A stretch of 64,000 nucleotides of DNA from Antedon mediterranea (lineage: Eukaryota > Echinodermata > Crinoidea > Comatulida > Antedonidae). Made by a program: the position numbers and the translations under genes. The DNA is taken from assembly GCF_964355755.1 (NCBI RefSeq), contig NC_092674.1, positions 26,090,001-26,154,000 on the forward strand, written 5' to 3'. Under the pieces are notes generated by a model that was not told the DNA's origin, did not search any database, and saw only the letters and a program-made list of their open reading frames with translations. Of the stretch, positions 21,157 to 33,300 are shown one piece after another; position 1 is the stretch's first letter, and each line of letters opens with the position of its first letter.

Positions 21157-22808
21157 CAGCGACGATGATGAGAATGTTAATAACGATGTAATATAAAAGT
21201 ATACCAAGTTTTACCCGTGTTTTTCTCATTGCAATATGAGTTTCAAATCCAGGTGACAGTGAGATACCGAATGAATTCACCAGTGGCAGATGTCCTTGAG
21301 GGTGAATCAACAACTAAAATAAAAAGATAAAACTGTTAATTTTATGCTGAAATATTGTATAATTATATTTTGAACCGAGAATAGAATTAGAAACTAAAGG
21401 TATAAAAAAACGACGTGTAGACCTATATACTAAACGGTCATTTATCCATTTGACATTTGACAGCATTATAGTATGTTGATGATTTTCATAACATAATATT
21501 TCTATTCTCTTAAAAATTGTGCCGAAAAAGTTGTTTATATTTACAATCTTCCTACCTTAAACCCAGCTCCTGAGTTTTCACCAAAACTATATTCGTACTG
21601 TTGGACATGCAACCGTAACATCAGGCCGAAATCACTCCCAGTTTGCCGGGCCCTCAATGCCGCATCATCTGCCACGTTGTTAAACGAGTAGCATACTCCG
21701 AAATCTGTTATGATAGTCGAAAAGTTGCGAGGGTCACACGGCTGCACTCCTTGCCATGAGCAAAACAGTAGCATTGTTTCTATTTGATGTGCGAGTCTAG
21801 TCGCTGAACTTGTCATGTTAATGGAATCATAATTACGTAATGCTGCGATTACTGTATTCCAGTTGACCCCTTCCGGGTCTAAAATATAAGTGGATTTCGA
21901 CATGAGTTTGATGACGGTTGATGTGCTTTCGTCTAACTCAGACAGACGAAACTGGTTGTAATTGCAAAGCGTAATGGCGGGAAATTTCAAGTCATCGACG
22001 TAGTTGAGGCTCATCACAGTGTTGATCGGACGATCAAAGTATTTTATGACGCTTACAACAATACCACTATACACTAACCATGCCATCATTCCGACTACTA
22101 TTAAAGTCCATGTAACTCTGTCAAAAAAGGAGGTTAGAAATAAATAACGTTTACATCAAATACCGTACAAGTCACGGTAATCTAGTAAGGGGTAGTGTGG
22201 GCCCTATGTATGTGTTGACATGAGCAATACATCGCGCCATCGCTAGGCCTACTTCTATCTATCCAGAGTGTCTTTAAGAGCTATAACTCTTTTATATTGT
22301 ATTCATATCACCGCATGTGAAAGAGCTCGGTTAAAATTCGCGCCACTGTTTCAATGAATAAGCGAACCAATTACTGCTGCGAAGTAGCTTAGCTCCAGAG
22401 AGAGCTTAAGTTAATTGATCAACACATAAGTATCTACTCTGACATAATTGTACGAATATTTGAAAGACATTCTCTCAGAAACTCGGAAGGACAGGCTAGG
22501 CCTACGTTACAAAATACTGACCTTCGGGCAATAGATGAATCTTTACCCGTTATGAAGTGTAGACCATGTAGAGTAGTGAGCTGAGAAAACTCTTCCAGAT
22601 CACTGATCACATACTGCAACATATCATCGTCACTGTCGCTGTCGCTACTATCATCCTTCTTCTTCTTTTTAATCTGCTTTGCCTCCTTAATGTGTACTTT
22701 TTGTGGTTGTTTTTTTTTCTTTTTCTCTTTCTCAATAGGGATTGAGTAGACAATAGTGGATATAGTGTCCTCCTGTTTGATGGGTGGTTTCTCCGCCCAG
22801 GCATACAT
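18114..22808 (-). CDS. DEG/ENaC family amiloride-sensitive sodium channel subunit (paralog 2)
   Basis: Minus-strand exons are 22808-22522, 22117-21556, 21313-21215, 20796-20652, 20072-20016, 19757-19607, 18852-18761 and 18235-18114, giving about 504 residues with closed phases. Exons three to seven have exactly the lengths of paralog 1 (99, 145, 57, 151, 92). The gating HG lies in TTLHGLHFITGKDSS. TM1 is WTLIVVGMMAWLVYSGIVV, followed by FPAITLCN. Extracellular cysteine motifs include CGCRDYKMPG and RCSCPTACF. The pre-TM2 segment is FFEEMSFSEIRQVPAY. TM2 begins DIGGFMGLLCGMS with the GMS filter. The N-terminus differs from paralog 1: it has lysine runs (EKEKKKKK, IKKKKKDD) followed by an acidic serine tract DDSSDSDSDDD. 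An upstream in-frame ATG at 22889 would add 27 residues; the start at 22808 was preferred because MYAW resembles MEAW of paralog 1. Exon 7 is short and easily missed. Confidence 0.9.
18293..18336. repeat. Short CCGCCAAAAGTGAAA repeat
   Basis: The unit CGCCAAAAGTGAAAC occurs about two and a half times in tandem in the last intron of the minus-strand channel gene. Confidence 0.7.
19027..19391. mobile_element. Composite of two interleaved family A MITEs, inverted partner
   Basis: Termini occur in the order left-2 (AAAGCTTGGTTCCCACTAG), left-1 (AAGCGTGGTTTCCACTAGCG), right-2 (TCTAGTGGGAACCAAGCTTT) and right-1 (GCTAGTGGGAACCACGCTTT). This is the reverse complement order of the composite at 14358-14730, and the arms are highly similar. 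It sits in intron 6 of the minus-strand channel gene. Confidence 0.85.
20245..20450. mobile_element. MITE family A copy, A/G-arm subtype
   Basis: Ends are AAGCTTGGTTCCCACTAG and TCTAGTGGGAAACACGCTTT. The interior, GGAAATGCCCTTC through CACTTGTGATTACGCAATAC, matches the element at 10573-10994 on the other side of TMEM45. Located in intron 4 of the minus-strand channel gene. Confidence 0.8.
21104..21156. repeat. (GAT)n microsatellite
   Basis: A near-perfect ATG/GAT trinucleotide run in intron 3 of the minus-strand channel gene. A poly-isoleucine open frame across it is an artefact. Confidence 0.95.
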
Positions 22809-23094
22809 GTTTAATCGCGTCAACAATATACCATCAATACTGTATATCAGTTGTGTAAAAATCACTATTTCGGGTAGCCATTGTAACACCTAAAAAACAA
22901 CAACATTACATATCAACCTTTTGGTGGTGATGCCTTTAAGACACAGAATTTTTGATAACTGAGCGTTTGAATCTTCTCGTAAAAGGACTATAAATCATAG
23001 TGCCAAAATAACCCTTTCTGGTGAAACTAGATGGAATTCCTCCATGGGGAGGAAACTGTTAATATACGGAATGTATCCGGAATAAGTCGATTCT
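22809..23094. other. Upstream region of DEG/ENaC paralog 2
   Basis: No gene is seen. It should hold the promoter of the minus-strand channel; no strong motif was identified. The short in-frame upstream extension to 22889 lies here. Confidence 0.45.
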
Positions 23095-24661
23095 CGGCAA
23101 ACACAGAACGTTTATAAAACGCAATCGAAACTTTTGAATTTGGGTTTTATGGTTTCTTTTTCTACAACGTTTTAAACATGTTTTTTCAACGTTTCTGTGT
23201 AGAAATTAATTTTCTATTTGAACAACGTTTGCATAAAAACGTTATAAAAACGTTACAATAACGAATGCAAAAAAGAAGAACGAAATCAAAACGTTTACAG
23301 AACGTTTTAATATAACGAAATAATTACCAATTTTCAGAACAATTGTGATCGTCTTTTCGATTTTAAAACGATTTTTTTTTACATTGCAGTTTATGGGAAA
23401 TTACGTTGCACAAAGACATAAAAAACACAAGGGTATTAATAAAGAAAAAATTAAGAATTTTAAAAAACGTTATTTAAAAACTAAATGTTTACCAATCTTT
23501 AGATAAAATTTAAGCGTAAGTTTTAAAAGCGTTTTTAAAACGTCTTTCTTAACATTGCATTTTCAAGACAATAAATTTTGCAGCAAACGTAATTAAAACG
23601 TTATAAAAACGTATGTATAAAACTAAACACAAGGGTATGAATAAGCGAATTAAAAACGTTATTTAAAAAAAAAAAATTTTTTTACATAAATGTAATCCTC
23701 AAAGTTTCAAAAACGTATTATTGCATTTTCAAGACAATCAAAAGTAACAAAAACTTGAGACAACATCATTATTACGCTTTTCTAAAAATTCCTGGGTAGT
23801 AAAAATTAAACCCGTTATTGGTTACACTAATTATACCTCTTCATAATAAGAGAGAATAATATTATTGTTTATTCAAATTACAGTGTAACAAAAACATGAC
23901 CAGAGCAATCAATAGAATAGACCCTTGAGACAAATGAAGTACATTCATTAAATGTCGAGATTATGTTTTTTGTGTTGTGTTTTTTCTGAACATAATGTGG
24001 ATAATGAGTGACTTAACTTTCCCATTACTCTGTTAATTACTCGTTCATATTTGTTCAGAAACCTGTTCAAGTTCATTTATGAAATGTAGGTGACAACATT
24101 CAACTGTACGTCTGGTCTTCTAAAACATAAGGGAACCGACTTGTTAAGCTTTAATTGTTTTATAAGAAATATTGGTATCATAATCTCAGAAACATTAACA
24201 ACATAACGTAACAGAGGCAAAGAACGTCCACAGATTGTGCAGAATTCTAAGATTATACGATGTATTAATTAAATTGGTGAATAAACACACTTATGATTTT
24301 GAAGTCATGTACAGCGACAAGGTAAAGGAAACATGTTTATGATGTTTTTAAACGTTAAAATTAAAGGTTATTTAACACAAAGACTTTTTTATAAAAAAAA
24401 CTCTACAAACGCATTTGTGAAACGTTATATTGAAACGTTTCTATTTCTAAATACGTTGTTAAAACGTTTTTTAACACAAAACTCCACAAATCCACGTTAT
24501 TAAAACGTATAATTATAAAAACCAAACGTTTTTTAACATTTTATAGGAACTATATTGCATTTATTTATACGTTTAACAAAAAATATTTAAAACGTTTCTA
24601 TAAAACGTTTGTTTTAACGTTCGCAACGTTCAACATAACATTGTTAGCTGGGTTAACCAGC
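23095..24661. mobile_element. AACGTT-rich block, likely relic of a DNA transposon with repetitive ends
   Basis: Two arms (about 23095-23720 and 24355-24645) are packed with AACGTT, AAACGTT and AACGTTTT words. They flank a central stretch (about 23740-24350) that lacks them. The right edge reads ACATTGTTAGCTGGG and runs into a palindrome centred on TTAA (24653-24656). Because AACGTT is its own reverse complement, the arms act as degenerate inverted repeats. TTAA-targeting transposons with ACGTT-rich ends are known in animals; assignment here is inference. The left terminus could not be matched to the right one. No open frame of note. Confidence 0.55.
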
Positions 24662-25078
24662 CTAATAACGATCACGACATGAAAAGCAATCATTTGGGTT
24701 CATCTTTGTAAATACAATGAATATATTTTAGTGCAATCTACTCTATAGAATATTAAAATATTTTATAGATATTATATAAGACAAAAAAAAACGTGGGGTA
24801 TAACAAATTGACTCTTTGATTGCAAACTACAAAACATTTCATTACATTACAGTGTTGTTGCCTTGGATTAATTCCATCAGAATTTGCGACGCAATAAAAC
24901 TTAAATTACAAATTAATATCACAAATGATTGTCAATGGCAACACGTAGGCCTACTTAATAACAATTCTGAATTGGAACGTAGTTGCTATGTATTATTACA
25001 AAAAAACCATTTAAGGTAATATAAATATTGATTTTTTCATTTTTATACATTGTTCGAGTTTTGTAATAAATGTAAAAT

Positions 25079-25294
25079 AAAGGCCAATTTACCGTCAAAC
25101 GAGCGGTAAAGGTAAGCGGAAAACCGCGTGCTTTGTCCTACGTGGAATCTGTATCTATCCTGGTTTTCGCTCAACCGCTCGTCCAATCCACGTTTTGTGT
25201 AAATGGTGGTATGCAGTGAATACCATACAGATTCTATGTTTTTTGTTTTCCGCTCACCGTTTACCGTTACCGCTCGTCTTTGTCAATTGGCCCT
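25079..25294. mobile_element. Palindromic MITE with GGCCAATT ends
   Basis: The left arm reads GGCCAATTTACCG, then ACGAGCGGTAAAGGTAAGCG and GAAAAC. The right arm, in reverse complement, reads GGCCAATTGACAAAGACGAG, then CGGTAACGGTAAACGG and GAAAAC. Flanking bases on both sides include TAAA. No coding capacity. Only one copy is seen in the window. Confidence 0.75.
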
Positions 25295-27318
25295 AAAGAT
25301 CGACCAACAAAAACGCCGCGCCGCTTATCGATTTAGTCCGATGCCTATTTTCAAAACGCGAAAAATGCGTTTAATTTCGTATTAAAATATTATGTTAAAC
25401 AAAAAACAATATTTGTTAAATGGAGACCTTAACACGATATCTGTTCTTTTGAAAATCCCCGAAAACGGTTTTCTTCGAACCGGTTTTATAAAAAAAAAAC
25501 CCCCGTTGCATCTAAAAAAACACTTTTATTTGAATTTTACAATCGCTTCATTTAAACATACAGTTATCTAATGGGTAAATGGAGGTTCATATCTATAAAA
25601 TTGCAATTACAATTACAACAAATACATGTAAACTTACATATTATATTAAAACGGGTATATCGGACGGTGTCAGGCGATTGTTCTAATAAAAGGAGTAAAT
25701 ATATTAGTTTCGTCTCATAACTATCAGATTTAAACGTTTGAAGAAGTTTTCTTTAGGCCTAAACAACTCTATAGTATATTGTAATTGGAGAATTTCAACT
25801 CTTTAAAAATTTTCTTAACAAAATAAATGTAAACTTACCGTGAATTAAACCGGGTAACATATATAATGCGGATATATCTGAGTTATATCGGATGGTACGA
25901 TGATAGACGATTGTCTAAGCTAAGGTAAAATTCTTAACTTGTTTCTTTTGAAGCACCGTTCAACGAGAAATACCATTTAAAAACAAAGCAAATAATAGTC
26001 AAAACTACTTTGAGGCTTGAACGTTTCCACAAGTTTTGGCAACTTCTTGTATCGTTCCTGCTAAAAACAATTAAAAACGACATAAAGCAAACAATTAAAT
26101 CGTATATTTCATCAACCAGCGACGTCTTCTTTTAACCTTACTTCGCAGAATGACGTATAACGGATAATTCACCAACAATTATTCACAAAATATCATGGTA
26201 GAATTAGAAAAATTAAACTCAATCAGCCAAAACGCGAACATTCTTGAAAACAGCCAATCCGATTAATTCAAAGACATGACAACGGGTTCGAACAACCACC
26301 AACTTGGACACCACCTCAACGTACTTTTCGTTCGATAGTCGATGAAATAATTAGGTTTCCATTACCAGAAACCCTATTTAATATTTTCCAGTTCTTTATT
26401 TCTTTTTCAAAGTCATTTATTTCATAAAATATAATAACAACAAAAAAAGCCACTGTGTCGTAAAATGATGGATTTTGCAGACAACTGTATTAATATGACA
26501 ATTAAAGTGCTAAGTAGTACAGTACAAAACTTGTATACCTTTATTATCAAATTTATGACATAAATAAAAGAGTAACCTTCCGTAAATGATTAAATGTAAT
26601 CTTGATCGCGGCGGCGCTTACTCGACTGCGGCGTTTATTTTATATTTTTTTCTTGTAAAATTAATTAATAAGTAATTATTATTTTTAAAAATGTAATAAC
26701 TTGGAAAAAACCTTTTTCATCTACCAATGAAAAAGTCTTTACCAGAATTATTTTATCAGACATCATCATGTATACTGTACATGAATCCAAACTTCTTTTT
26801 TTCTTTCAAAAATCCTTTAGCATTGTTGAGACCCTTCTTGTTGTGTGATCACTTCTTGACTACACCTTGATCACTGCTTCTTTCAATACAGAATGTTTAC
26901 TTTTCTCAATTTGGGTTATTAACCAAAAATATTAAGGCCAAAGTCATTGTTCAGACAAACTTTAAATCCATTGGCGTTTTTCTGATTGTTGTTCGTGGCG
27001 AGTGTCCTTTTATTTGTAACTGCTCCTTTCGATGTAGAAGTTATGTGTCCCAACTTGGTTTACCTACTAAAACGTATTACTACCCTAGTCAATGTTCACA
27101 AAAACTTTCATAAAATATCCAGATTATATAATAAAATAAAAGATGTTATTGTTCATAACAAATCAAGATATTAACACATTGTGAACTTCAACCTTTGAGT
27201 TAACAATCTGTTCACACACAAACATCTAACCTTTAGAGCTTAATACAGGATAGATAAGAACCATTACGTGTGAACCAGGCCTAAGACATTAAAGTTGGAG
27301 AATGTTATTCATCTTCTC
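25295..27318. other. Intergenic, downstream of PLRG1
   Basis: AT-rich sequence. The PLRG1 3' untranslated region must begin at 27318 and run left on the minus strand; an AATAAA on the minus strand near 27008 is a candidate polyadenylation signal. No other gene is recognised. Confidence 0.45.
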
Positions 27319-30300
27319 CTAGTATTTCTTCTTTCTGATAATTTCCGGTTTCCAATTAATCGGGTTGGATTCTTCAGTCTAAGTGAAAATAAAAATTAAT
27401 ATTAAAAATAATAGAAAAACAAACATAATAAATAAATTTTATTATAAAAACCAAAAAATATAGTAAAAAAATGAAATTCATTTTAAAATAAGCATTATAC
27501 AATACCAACAAAATATGCATGGAAAATTGACATCACAAAAGCTTATTAAAATTTGTATTCAAGATGTATTGTTCCCAAAAAAACAAAAATTTTGTAATTT
27601 TAATCAAGTTTATCCAAAAAAACAGTTTGTTTTTACTTTTACAATTTGACTATTTTCAGGTAATTCATTTATTCTCACAGATTTCCTCATCTTTACCACT
27701 TATAATTAATTAATTTTTAGTATATTACGTGCGGTTTAGAATTAATGTTCTGTACCGATGATGTTTATAATATATATTATATCAGCGGGCATGTATAAAA
27801 ACTACATTGCTAATAAAATAACTGTAGAGTGAATTACATTTCTTGGTGGAAGTCTACATGGCATCATGTGACATTTATGTTCCTCAGTAAAAATCAATAA
27901 ACACTTATGTTATGTGAAAATATCAAACAGAAAATATAATACTTTGAGAGCAAAACCAACTTAATTTACAAAAATAATGTAAATTTTCAATCATGAATAA
28001 ATTGCATATTTTCACATCCGATAAAAAATAAACTAATCTACTCTCCTTGTTAACCCGCTAATGATGAATAAGTGACTGTTGGTGATGGTTGATATAATAG
28101 TTAATTGGCAACGAATGAGTCACTTAGCACGGTCATATACCTAGTAGCTTATATAATATTGTACAATCTCTTTTATATGCGCACTCTTTAAAAATGTTTT
28201 ATAGGCATGCTATTAAAAGTATTAGTTGTATTTAGTTATAAACGGTTTGGTATAAAAGTATAGCTTGACAATGCATACGACTATTCAATATGGTTTAATC
28301 TCTTACTGCACTATATTGCCCAATTAATATTTTTTACAACATACTTGTTTTATAAGCATAATCGTTTATATACATGCCCGCTTCAAATAGTTTCATGTCA
28401 GAAAATGTTTAAATTTTTTTAATTTAAAATAAAAATGTTGGTATATGTAAAACTCATATGAAATAAATTTAAAAGCATAGAGGGTGAAATCCAATAGATA
28501 CTAAATCTAAAAAATTGTGTTCAACGCTGGAAACATTCCCGTACAATATGGTTGCCAAAAACCAGTCATGAACAGCTCAGCCATGTACCACTATGCACAG
28601 CAAGCCTATGCATGACATGACATATTTTAAATATTCTTCATTTGTACAGTGCATAGGCAGATCTAACCAAGGCCCAACAATCCAGGCCCTCACTAAATTC
28701 CGGATATTCAAATATAGGACATTAGGTAAAGAGAAAAACTTAATTTCACAATTGCTAGGCCTCCCGGTGACCCCTATTTCAAAATCCTTTTGTCAACACT
28801 GCCGTGTGTGTTAGTGTTAGAAATTAGAAATATATATTTATTAAATCATTATATAATAAAATTATTTCTAGTCATTATCCAAAGTCTGTTGACGAGCTAT
28901 TGCGAATGCAAATTTGGAATAATGAAGTAATAAGAATAGGCAACGAATGTATAAGATATGGAAATTGGGAAAAAGCAGGTATTTTGTTTGTTAATGGTTT
29001 GCTTAACAGCAATGAGCAATTTATGAATAAAAAAGAAGTTGAAGATACCTATGGTATTAAGATAAATTATATAAAATTAATAGGATTAAGAAGGCTTCTT
29101 ATGGAAAAATTTAACAATTTAATGATATGTGAAATTAAAAAAAAAGTTTTGCCAGATATTCTGGATCTGGATCTGGATGAATACTGGCGAAGGACCACAT
29201 GGGTATATGCGCCAGGGGGTGCGTTTCTCGGTGTGCAAACATCATACCTAACTTTGTTTTTTTTTATTTTATTTTTTTATTTATTAACTTCACAAAACTG
29301 ACCAAACAATGACGAAAAAACAAACAAACAAATATTCCTTTTCATATAAAAGTACTCTTTCAACAAAGAAAGGGATGTCGTATTTTTTATGATGTTTTAA
29401 ATAACTCAATGTTTAAATCATGGAAAGCACAAAAGAAATGGGCAGAAAATAAATTTGTATTCAATAACGAACAATGGAAAACAATCTACCTAGCTCCACA
29501 TACGTGTACAATGAATATTGTTTTAATATATTTTCAATATAAAATTGTAAATAGAATAATTGCAACAAATGAACAATTATTTAAAATGAATATAAAAGAA
29601 ACTTCAATGTGCTCATTTGGAGATGGTCAAATCGAAACCATTCAGCATTTGTTCTGTAATTGTCCAATAGTAAAAAGGATATGGAACCTCCTCCAGAAAA
29701 AAATTTCAGAAAAAACTGGAGTGCAATTAATATTTCGTAAAGAGAGCATAATTTTCGGATACCAAGATGCGCATCAGTTTTTCAATTTAAAAGCCATTAA
29801 TGCAATTATTCTAATTGTAAAAGCATTTATTTATAAATGTAAACTAGGTAAATGTAAGCCAACTATCAAAATGGTTATGAACGAGTTAAAAAGGTTTTAT
29901 GAAACGGAAAAATTTATTTATCATCAGAATTTTGAGAACAGTATTTTTAATAGAAAATGGATAAAATTAGAAGCATTTATAAATCAAATATGAAATTGTT
30001 AGAGATTAGAATAATTTGTATGAACCTTTATTTAAATTGTTAGATGGATATCTTTGTTGTTTTTGTTTGCTTTTAATTTTAATTAATTTTTTATTTGATT
30101 ATGTTTTTCCTTTGTAATGTATTATATGATGAAATAAAAAAAAAAAAAAAAAAAAAAATTATATAATAAAAATTTAAAAAAATTTCACATACAATCAAAA
30201 TTTAAACAAAAGCATTGTGAAAAAACTAATAAAATCAAATGTTTTTCATTCATTATAAAAAATAAAACAAAAATAAAAACAGAATTACAGAAAACAATTT

Positions 30301-33300
30301 TTCTTAGTAGGTAAAATAAACATTAAACAACCTACAACAGTACTGTAAAATATATTATATAACTCACGGCTGTCTCATCCTCCTTATAAATCTTAATCGT
30401 TTTGTCAGCTTCCGCGGTAATCAAGCGACTACCACTTTTATCAAAGCTGCACGCAAAGATTCCAGATTCGCTGTCTAGCGAGCCTGGCTGAGCCAGCGCC
30501 TGCATTCGTTGAAAGTTGTAACCAGTTCTCCAGTCCCAGAAAAACATTGATCCATTATCACCTAATAACAAAATAAAATTACTGAAACATGTGGTGCCAT
30601 GCCATGGAGAGATATTCAGTAAGTGTCTGAGCAGTTAAGACAGTGTAGCCAAAATTACGGCAGCCATAACATACAGTCGGCAAGGATTCGAGGCTCACTC
30701 GCTCAATGGTTTTGGTGGTGGAGATTTCCAGGTTCACATATCTCTAAATGTGTGGCACCATTGAATTTATACACACATTTTTTATTGAAACAGCCATACT
30801 TAAAAAAGGAGAGACTTTTTTGTGAGGCGAACTAGGGGAAATATATGTACTATCAAGCCATATTATAATAAATGTTATGTCTTGAAAGTGCCCCCTTAAT
30901 AGGATTATAAAAAAATTGTAAATAAGAATTTATGTAAATCTATGTAAAATTATGTCTGACCTCCAGAAACCATGACTCCATCAGGATTGACCGCCAGACA
31001 ATTGATGATAGCATTGTGTCCGTTTAAATTCTGCATAAAGTTGCCTTCTGGAAACTTCCATTGTTTAATGTTATCAGGAGAAGCTGATGCCATCATATAC
31101 CTTGAAATAAATATGCAAATATGTTATTTGCATAAATACATATTCATTTGCATAAAAACATTACCTTAATACAGTATACATTGTAACAGAGTTTATTTAC
31201 TTTCATATTATAAAGCCGTGAGAGGGCACTGTCATTTTTTTTTTAAACTAAAAATATAGACTTTAGTCCATAAAATGAATATTGATTTATAGACTAATAT
31301 ATAACACACTTGCACTGATGAAGGGCTAGTGTTGGCCGAAAGCTCTGCTAATTTTTATGGCTGTTTTACTTTATCGTTTTGATTTCGCTTTTTGCTTATT
31401 TTATTTTGTATCTCCATTGAGATCCAGTCACTGATATCCACAGCATTGTCATTTTTTTCAGTAATTTGCCTTTGGATCTATTATATAACACATAAAGAAA
31501 TTCCTGTCATTTGATTGGACGATTGTGTGTGTCATATAGCATGCAATAGTATGTACTATTTAACGATATCCTGAGCGTTACTTACAATTTAGGATGGAGT
31601 GCAAGAGCTCGGACACTCTTCTTGTGATTAGTGAGAGTAGCTCTTGACTTGCCAGCAGCCAAGTCCCACAAACGTATCGTAGAATCATGACTTCCACTAA
31701 TGACCTGTAAGAAACATTTTAAAGGTGAAAGGTTAAAGTACTATAAATTACACAAGAGAATGTAATTTTAATTCGAGTGCCAGAGTTGTTAAGGAGCATT
31801 TCAAATCACATTTACAATATCGGCACAGATTCAATGAATTTAACATCATCTAACAATGTGTGCGAATGCAGGCTTAATTATTGTACATTTACCTGAGGTT
31901 CTGCTCCCTGATATTTAACATCATCTACCTATTTGTGTGTGAATGCATGCTTATTTAATGTACATTTACCTGAGGTTCTGCTCCCTGACATTTAACATCA
32001 GCGACTGTATTTGTGTGTCCTGTTAGTGTGTGAATGCAGGCTTTGGTCCGCATGTCCCACACTCTGATTGTAGCATCACGTCCACACGTACAGAGAACGT
32101 CTATTGTGGGATGAAGGTCCATGGCGTAACATGCACTTAAATGTCCATGGTAGTGACGAATAACCTTATTCTGTTCCAAATCCCAGCATTTTACCATTTT
32201 ATCCTCACCACAAGAGAAGAGATACGGTTGCCGCTCACTGACTGCCAATCCTCTAACGGAACTCACATGGCCAGTGAGAGATAACTTTAACTTGCCTGAT
32301 GCCTACGACGATACCACATTATTACAAATAGAAAAAAGTTAGTTAATAATTTACCTTATTATTAATCATTTTCTGTTGCTATTTATATTACAAATGCTGT
32401 TTTTTTTAATTTTAGATACAATTTGTCTCTTTATTTATAATAGTAAGTTCTTGATTTAAGTAAAAGATGTATTGTCCAGCTGAAAAAATAATTGTTTGTT
32501 AAATATGCCATTTTAATGTCACATAATAGTTACTCACTTTTACCAAATATTTGATCAAAAAAACATTATTAAACAAAAAATGGTCAAATTTGTTGCCCTC
32601 CACCAATGGGTTTTTGGTTGAATTTATTCATTTGTTTTTTGTATTTTGTGTGAATTGAAACCTTTTTTTTTTCTGCAGAAATGATTAGATTAGATTATTA
32701 AAACTAAAAATTACCCTATTCATTTTACATGCTTTTGGGGGACAATACATCTTTAATGAACACCTATATTTAATATCTGTTCTTACCAAATCCCAGATTT
32801 TTATTAGTCTGTCCCCAGCTCCTGTAGCGAACCAAGTATTTGCTGGTTCAATAGCGATAGATCGTACCCATCCAAGATGTCCACTTATGACACGATACAA
32901 CTTCCATGGCGGATGCCATTTTGGCTTTGGCATTGTGGGTGCTTTTCTTGAAACCAATGCTTGCGAATTTTTTGTTCCAGAAACAGCAACAAGGGCCTAT
33001 GAATAAAACAACTATTTATTGAATTTTCAATAGCTACATAGGATAGTCTAATACTTTTGTCAATACAATATTATTTGATGATTTTAGTATTAAGGAATGT
33101 ATTGTAAGCATAGAGATATTATAGTGAACTCTATAATATCTCTATGTTGTAAGTAAAGTTAGCTTTCCAGAACCTTGCAACTCTATTTTTCAAAATGTTC
33201 ATAGCTCCACTCCAACCATGGTGGGCTGGTCCAGTCAAACAAACAAAATATTGAGAAAACTGGATTAAAATTCTCAACTCTCAGCAGACTTCTAGCACGG

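Noticed and set aside
20909-21313. 134-residue minus-strand frame with poly-isoleucine
   Set aside because: Only the first 33 residues (21215-21313) are a real channel exon; the rest is intron with a GAT microsatellite.
29409-29993. 194-residue open frame as an independent gene
   Set aside because: It is the zinc-binding C-terminus of the truncated LINE at 28862-30157, with poly(A) tail and target duplication.
31318-31440. GATGAAGGGCTAGTGTTGGCCGAAAGC, similar to the 3' end of some Penelope-like or LINE elements
   Set aside because: Too short and without an open frame or ends to assign; noted as a possible retroelement remnant in a PLRG1 intron.
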